From Blasia pusilla (taxonomy: Eukaryota > Marchantiophyta > Marchantiopsida > Blasiales): DNA of 64,000 nucleotides. The notes under the pieces were generated by a model, which was not told the origin of the DNA, did not search any database, and saw nothing but the letters and a program-made list of their open reading frames with translations. Made by a program: the position numbers and the translations under genes. Positions 58,537-64,000 of this stretch are shown one piece after another (positions within the stretch are counted from its first letter, which is position 1; each line of letters opens with the position of its first letter). The stretch is from the NCBI GenBank assembly GCA_050084515.1, contig CM114272.1:34534001-34598000 (forward strand), in the 5' to 3' direction.

Positions 58537-59598
58537 GCCCTCCGGCGGATACTGCCATACAATGGTTGTAGTATCCAAAAGGGATAACCCAACTGGACCA
58601 TAAGTAGGAGTCCGCCGTGGAGCCTCCTCTTCCTTGTGAGATATAACAGCCTCATACCAAGCCTCCTGCACTAGGCGATCAGCCTCTTGCCGTAGTGCAC
58701 CACTTGAAATCCAAAGTGGCACATCCAACGATGAGGATACCACTGCTGAAAAACTAGGGACCTCCTCTACCTCCTCATGCACAGGAGAATCCATAGCGGA
58801 AAGGTTACCCTCCAAAAAGTCTCCTGACCAAGTGACCACTCCACTAAAACCACCCACAAATGCTAATACCGTTGGGGAAGACCCTCCTGGTCGAGCCCCA
58901 TAAATAAATCTCACAGGAACCTGACTCATACGTCCATCCGCGGACTTCCAATCAGGTCTATAAGACGCTATCTCGGTCCAATAATCCATCTGAAAACCCA
59001 TCGGGTACAATACTGCTCCTCCAACTAGTACATCATACAACTTGGCTGATGTGACCACTGTATGTACTTCCAACCTGGAGCTATCAATCGCATGATCTGG
59101 TCTCAACTGTATAGATAACTTCTCCCGTGTCATGAAATGAGACCTATCATTGGCTCCTCCAAGTGATGTTTGAATCTGGAATGGGCAAGGCTCAAACTCT
59201 GACCTCCGAATACCCAAACCAATACATGCCGCCTTTCCCAACATCAAAGGTTGGGCACCAGAGTTTAACAAGACTCTATCTGGTCTATACACCTGTCGTG
59301 TAGGACTCACCAATCGGAATATCCCACTCTTGTTGTCTGACATACATACACCAGGTGTAAGCCTCTCACAATCAATGGTTGGCCGGGCTGGTAATGCATC
59401 CATCTTCGCCGCTGTTGCCTGCCAAGTAGCACTCGTACTCAATGCTACACCTGACATAGAGGGTTGCTCCATCGCAACACCCTCATCCACCTCAGCACGT
59501 GTAGTAGTAACACTCCCACGTTCACACAACGTGGTTGCTAGCTGAAATATAGGAGCTAAGTCAACTCCTAAGGCCATCAACTCAATGGCTGAAAACAA
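58537..59598 (-). pseudogene. Gypsy aspartic protease and following linker
   Basis: Same frame as the methyltransferase. The retropepsin flap start is RVLLNSGAQPLMLGKAACIGL (about residues 108-128); the catalytic motif, normally D-S/T-G-A, is NSGA, so the Asp is lost by a likely single G-to-A change. The second half reads AKLYDVLVGGAVLYPMGFQMDYW, the protease core's hydrophobic-Gly motif. Then a 130-residue linker to motif I of the methyltransferase. A TGA (59599) precedes this frame, and gag lies in another frame upstream. Inactive protease in this copy. Confidence 0.8.
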
Positions 59599-59775
59599 TC
59601 AGGATCCCAACACTGAAGTTGCCATCCGCAAAACTGCACTGGATGCTGCATCCGTGTCTACTACACGCGATGTAAATGCCTCAGTCCCCACTATAGTCTC
59701 AATAGGCTGCGTAGGAACCATGGATGGAGTCTTAAGCACCTCAGACAATAAGAATGATTGGGGAAGCCTAGCCTA

Positions 59776-61417
59776 CCTCCCAGCCTCACCCCTCTGTAGA
59801 TCCAACTCCACAGTAGCACCACATGGCTCTGACGCTCGAGTGGCTCCTCTCGTAACTGCAGCTGATGCCTCAACCTCTGCTGCACTTGCCATATAAGAGA
59901 GATCATCTCCTCCATAAGAGGTGGAAGCCCCTGCTCCCGAACCTACTCTATGCTGGATATCAGCCATGGTAGCCAACCTCTGCTCCAACTGCTCAATCTT
60001 GGCAGCCATAGCTGACTCTGTCGTAGTGGTAGGGGCAACCGGCGTAGGCTCTCCAACCGTGGTCCACCTCTACCACCTCTACCACCTCGGCCTCTCAGAG
60101 CTACTCCATCACCGCCAGGGCTTGATCTCAACTCTGGATGAAGATCAAAGCAACGCTCTCGAGAATAACCTGGTCTCCCACAATGGTCACACTGAGTTGG
60201 GGCTGACTGAGGTCCATCCTCCAAAGCCCGTCCCCCATCCTCTTGGGGACAAAACCTCCTAACATGATCACTTCCACATGTCCAACATGACTATCCTTGC
60301 TGCGGGGCAGCAAATGAAGGCAATGGTCTCTGCTCAAGTGTCCCTCTAGGACCTAACGGAGATCGTGTGTACCCCTCATGACTCCCATTACTACTACCAC
60401 CACCACTACTACTACGAGATTGTGAGATGGACCGGTGAACATGAGAAGTAGTAGTTGTATCCCTACTGAATGCGGATGTCACCACCCTCTCCTACACCAT
60501 GTTAAGCTCAATCTTCTCAGATACAGCAAACACATGGGCCAATGTGGATGAATCATCACTCATAAGAGTAGCATCATGTACCCTATGGCGCAACTCTTTG
60601 TCCAAGATCCCATACCAAAACTGGACTGCCTCAACCTCAGTCACATCCTAGGTAACTGAAATCAAGCGTCGCATATGAGTGTATGCCTCACGGAGACTCT
60701 CACCAGTCTTTCGCTCAAATTCCTGAAAACTCCTCAACTTCTCTGTCTTCACCCGTGATAGTTCTTCTTCAACCTCTTGAAAAACTCTGCAACAGGGCTG
60801 AATGATGGTGGGGCACTAGTACCTCCACTGGTACCTCCACCGATACCTCCATTGGTACCTCCATTGGTACCCCCAATCCGGCTCGTACTCGCACCACTCA
60901 ACGTCGGGCTGGCTGACACAGTAAGAGCACTACTACCAATACCACCATGGGTGATAGACACATAGCCTGGAGACCAATGTTGTCTCCACGCCTCAATCTC
61001 AGCAACGTGGTCCCTCCTAAACTCATGGTAATCATCCATGGGTGGTCCCTCCAAGTGCTGAAATAACCCCTTCTAAGCCAAGAAGGGTGTAAACAACGTG
61101 GTGTTCCGCAGCATCTGCATATCACACCACGTATCAAAATCTTGAATGAATTCCTCCAACTCAATGGTACCCACTGCACCCGAGTATCATCGTGGTCCCT
61201 TCATGGCCCCATACATCCCGTCCATGTCCCAAATCAATGGAGCTGCAACACTCGATAACAATGTAGAAGACTTGGTGTTTGGAACACCCTCGTCCTCCTC
61301 TTCATCAATCGTTGGAAGTGGAAAAGGTAGCCGATACCTCAATCCGCTCCATATAAAACCACCACTGTCTGCCCCACGGTCCCCAACCAAACCACCAGAC
61401 AGCTCCGTGATGACCAA
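59776..61417 (-). pseudogene. Gag of the methyltransferase gypsy element
   Basis: Minus strand, two or three frames. TIELEEFIQDFDTWCD, the motif GPPMDDYHEFRRDHVAEIEAW, then a Gly/Thr/Ser-rich spacer, then after a one-base frame change RSFQEFERKTGESLREAYTHMRRL and RHRVHDATLMSDD, a gag-like helical domain. Two zinc knuckles follow after TAG at 60291: CWTCGSDHVRRFC and CDHCGRPGYSRERC, the second with Tyr where CCHC knuckles have His. Arg/Gly-rich RGRGGRGGRGG follows (RNA binding). Stops: TGA 61187, TAG 61073, 60648, 60492, 60291, 59773. Confidence 0.75.
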
Positions 61418-62975
61418 TGTCGATGCCGCACCACCACCAAATCACCACCACTAAGTAACCAAGTAACCTGGATGTCGCTGTACTATTCTAGCCCTACTAG
61501 CTATGGGTGTGGGCAACCTAACCTGTCATCACCACAAGAAGCCTCCCACGGTCTACTGGTCATCACTCTAGCCTCACTACCGATAGCACAGAGGAGTAAA
61601 CCTACTATGGAAATCAACGTCAGCCCTAACAATGGGCGCGCGAGCAAGAAGCAACGATGGAGGGGATCCAAACACAAGAAGTCCAATGAAAACCCTCCAA
61701 TCGCAAATGGAAATATGAAGTGGAAATCAAGGTAACACAATCCAAAAAACGTGGCACCCCCTGAATCCCCAAAACCAACCACACAATTCTAACTCAATAG
61801 CTAGTCCGCCAATGGTCGATGACGTGCTAGTCGCACTCGCAACACCTGAAAATATCACCTGCATGGAGAGGCCACACCATACTATGCGCTAGAGGTCCAT
61901 CAACTGAAAACCCAATATGCAAAAAAGTGCCTAACGCATCTCCAAATAACACCAAATGAGCTACACCAGTGTGTACACTGGCATAGTTAAGTACTCAGTA
62001 GTTAAGCGTCTTCCAGGCATAATAGCCCAAAGGTGGGTGACCAGTTATGCAACACTCAACTCAAAAATCCTGCAAAAATTGCCTCACGCCCAAGCAAGCA
62101 AACAAGCTTGCTTGCTTGCTCCTTTCTCCTTGCTCCTTACTCCGCCTCTCACGCCCACTCGCCCCGAGCTACCACGAGTTGCCTCGAAGCCTCGAAACGC
62201 CGAGACATGCCCCTATCATCACGCTTTGCTATGGAGAAAGGCCCAACCAGGGCGCCCCCAATGGGATAGGCGTCTCCAACAACGGACAAGTTACCAACCA
62301 ACCAACCCCTCCGATCTGCTGTCCACCATAGCCAGACCTTGAGCTAGTCCGGAAAATTTTGACCAGCAATTACTCCACAAATCCTCAACCAAAATTGAAT
62401 CTGTTTGGACCAAAATTCAATTGGCCACCATAGCTATCTCTCCACAAAAAATCAACTACAAACAAGCTCTACTTTGAGCTAAAAATCAGAAAAACTTGCT
62501 GTCGATACACCTCCAGAATCGCAAATCCGATAGCGCTTCCGCCAAGATTCATGCACCCAGAAATCTGCAACACTCTTTCACCACAGCAGCAATCCGCTCC
62601 ACACACTCAAGCAGATAGCTTCACATGATCAACATGAGATCACAGTAGAGGTAGCAACAGAAACCTCTTACCCGATCTGGATGAACTTCAAGAGAGCTTC
62701 CGCACTCCAAGCTCGCCACATCATAAAACCGTCGAACACAAACCAGAATCTTCAATCTTTGATAACTTCCAACTCCCTCAACGAAATCTGGCGATCTAAA
62801 ATGAGTTGGAAAGCTCTCAGCAAGGCTCTTCTTTCCTAATCAATCATGCACCAGATCATCACCTCCAACATAGGCCACAAGCCATGAACATCCACGGCTG
62901 AGTACACAATCAGCCCTAACCAAATCCTACTGATCCACGATCGAAGCTACCATCGATCTACTCTAGTTCTTTGAG
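61418..62975 (-). other. 5' leader of the methyltransferase element
   Basis: Between gag and the 5' LTR core; no coding content recognised and no TGGTATCAGAGC primer site adjoining the LTR core. The minus strand just inside the LTR core reads ctcaaagaactagagtag. Another tRNA primer or a rearranged leader is possible. 62100-62160 is C-rich. Confidence 0.4.
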
Positions 62976-63335
62976 TGAAATCCATGAAATACCTACTGTC
63001 ATAAAACACATACATACAACCGAGCCAAACCCACTCCATGACAAGAGAATCCATGACGAAGCTTACGGGAACCACCATAGCCAAGAGCTCTACTCACTAC
63101 CAAGGCTAACTCCCAACGTAATAGGCTCAACTCAAAGAACTAATTGTTCTTTGAGTACACTCCATACTATACCCTCCAACCTAAGGGTGGGCCCTATTGG
63201 AAAAGTCACCCTCAACGGAGTAACCCCCAACCCTATGTATGAAACCGCATCCCTACCTAGGCACTACGGCCCTACATAAGGTATGGCCTCTACTAGCACA
63301 CTATACTCTACGACATAATCTATATGGTCATGACA
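62976..63335 (-). repeat. LTR core, 5' side
   Basis: 360 bp matching 53583-53950. Minus strand starts TGTCATGACCATATAG at 63335 and ends CATGGATTTCA at 62976. It lacks the ~104-bp end sequence found on both sides of the 3' copy, so this LTR is truncated or the family's LTR boundaries differ. Confidence 0.85.
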
Positions 63336-63479
63336 CAAAAAATATAGTTATTCATAGACGAGGCCCTCTTCCAACAAAATATGAAAAATTTTCCTTGGAA
63401 CCAAATTTATATCAAACGTTACTTTGAAGGCGCACTTGGATAGCGCCATTGACCCATAAGTTTTGAAAGGAGAGTTCAA

Positions 63480-64000
63480 GAAGTCGCGGTTGAAGTGGCC
63501 CTAGCGTGCGATTGGAGAATTTGCAAGGAAAGTGGAAGGGCAAGGGATTGGGATTTATTCAATGGCATTCGAAAGTATGAAGACCTCCCCAAGAGGAAGA
63601 TAAAGTTAGTGAGCAAGGTATTTATTCAGCTCAAAGTCGCGGAGTTGATGAAGGATATGGAGGTCTAGTATGGCGATGTGGATGAGGGATCTTCGAGACG
63701 AGATAAGAGACTAAGAGATGAAGATAGTAGAACCCCACGGCAACACTTTAAACGAGCAAGAGTGGAAGCTTCATCACCACAAGCGTCGTCACGCCATTAT
63801 CAGCAAGGTGGATTGTGAAAGAGCCTTAGAGCCATATTATCTTCCTTGGATGGTCGAAGAAGAAATCTTCGTGCTGAAGAATATATACAAGACGAGAGTG
63901 GAGATGAAGGGCGAGTACAGATGGGGGCGGAGGATAGACGAGATGGTTTGAATAACCTCTATGTAGGTCGTAGTATAAGCTTTGATGAGTCGGGGAGAGT
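63480..64000 (+). pseudogene. Unidentified coding relic, runs off the window
   Basis: One plus frame reads as protein from about 63486: ACDWRICKESGRARDWDLF, YEDLPKRKIKLVSKVFIQLKVAEL, then TAG at about 63667 (Gln likely), YGDVDEGSSRRDKRLRDEDS and an Arg/Lys/Glu-rich stretch ending near TGA at about 63820, then ESGDEGRVQMGAEDRRDGLNNLYV open to the window end. Highly charged, perhaps nuclear or nucleic-acid-binding. No domain recognised. It may be a host gene or another transposon. Confidence 0.35.

Larger units (their letters stand above)
53478..63335 (-). mobile_element. Ty3/gypsy retrotransposon carrying a DNA methyltransferase and a PHD finger
   Basis: About 9.9 kb on the minus strand, flanked by related LTR-type sequence (62976-63335 on the 5' side, 53478-54056 on the 3' side). 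The order of coding domains is Gag, zinc knuckles, protease, DNA methyltransferase, RT, RNase H, integrase, PHD finger. Reading frames shift three times by one base and are broken by about 14 TAG and 3 TGA codons but no TAA. The LTR ends are not cleanly defined and no target duplication was found. Its relatives in the gypsy superfamily usually lack both extra domains. Confidence 0.85.

Noticed and set aside
54230-61417. UAG reassigned to glutamine in this organism
   Set aside because: Many TAGs sit at likely Gln positions, but TAG also replaces invariant Trp residues (chromodomain YLVK-W-KGY at 43021; the copia SW motif near 17211; GD-W-DI at 54911). Frameshifts and TGA stops coexist. Pseudogene decay explains all of it.
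54058-61417. Programmed -1 frameshifting between gag, protease-methyltransferase and RT frames
   Set aside because: Each frame change is by one base, but the overlaps show no slippery heptamer or pseudoknot, and an additional TAG lies in the RT frame at the second junction. Single-base deletions are simpler.

Overview
The window looks like nuclear DNA of a repeat-rich streptophyte (a land plant or a charophyte alga). Evidence: Ty1/copia and Ty3/gypsy retrotransposons with plant-type initiator-Met primer-binding sites, gypsy chromodomains, hAT-like MITEs with 8-bp target duplications, a 175-185 bp satellite, and stop codons in dead elements that are mostly TAG at former Gln or Trp positions, as expected after decay of methylated CHG/CG cytosines. 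I cannot name the species. Gypsy elements carrying a DNA methyltransferase have been described in charophytes, a hint but not proof. No intact, recognisable host gene was found.

Layout. 1-14 kb: AT-rich DNA with at least seven hAT-like MITE copies, a GC-richer block with tandem repeats (6.5-7.9 kb) and a broken unknown coding relic (13.5-14.0 kb). 14.7-17.8 kb: an LTR fragment, a protein-kinase-like pseudogene, a (CA)116 microsatellite and a copia relic. 17.9-22.5 kb: satellite array interrupted by an insert whose right end looks like a tRNA-derived SINE head. 22.5-30 kb: mostly featureless, with a second (CA)n next to a second copia relic. 30.1-37.4 kb: a GC-rich island, the most gene-like stretch, with a small membrane-protein ORF, possible 5'UTR introns and a degenerate tandem repeat. 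38.2-39.2 kb: a solo LTR. 41.0-51.0 kb: an old copy of the methyltransferase-type gypsy family, split by an 8.3 kb block of another gypsy family that is rearranged into a large inverted repeat. 51.3-52.9 kb: chromodomain and LTR of a third gypsy family. 53.5-63.3 kb (minus strand): a nearly full-length gypsy retrotransposon. The last 0.5 kb holds another unidentified coding relic.

The main discovery is the 53.5-63.3 kb element. In order it encodes Gag with zinc knuckles, an aspartic protease, a complete C5-cytosine DNA methyltransferase domain, reverse transcriptase, RNase H, integrase, and a C-terminal PHD finger where chromoviruses carry a chromodomain. A DNA-methylation writer and a histone-tail reader in one mobile polyprotein suggest an element that could choose its chromatin target and methylate its own DNA. 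This copy is dead (about 14 TAG and 3 TGA stops, three frame changes, protease Asp replaced by Asn), but the domains are readable. A second, more decayed copy at 41.0-42.3 kb keeps the integrase-PHD end, so the PHD belongs to the family.
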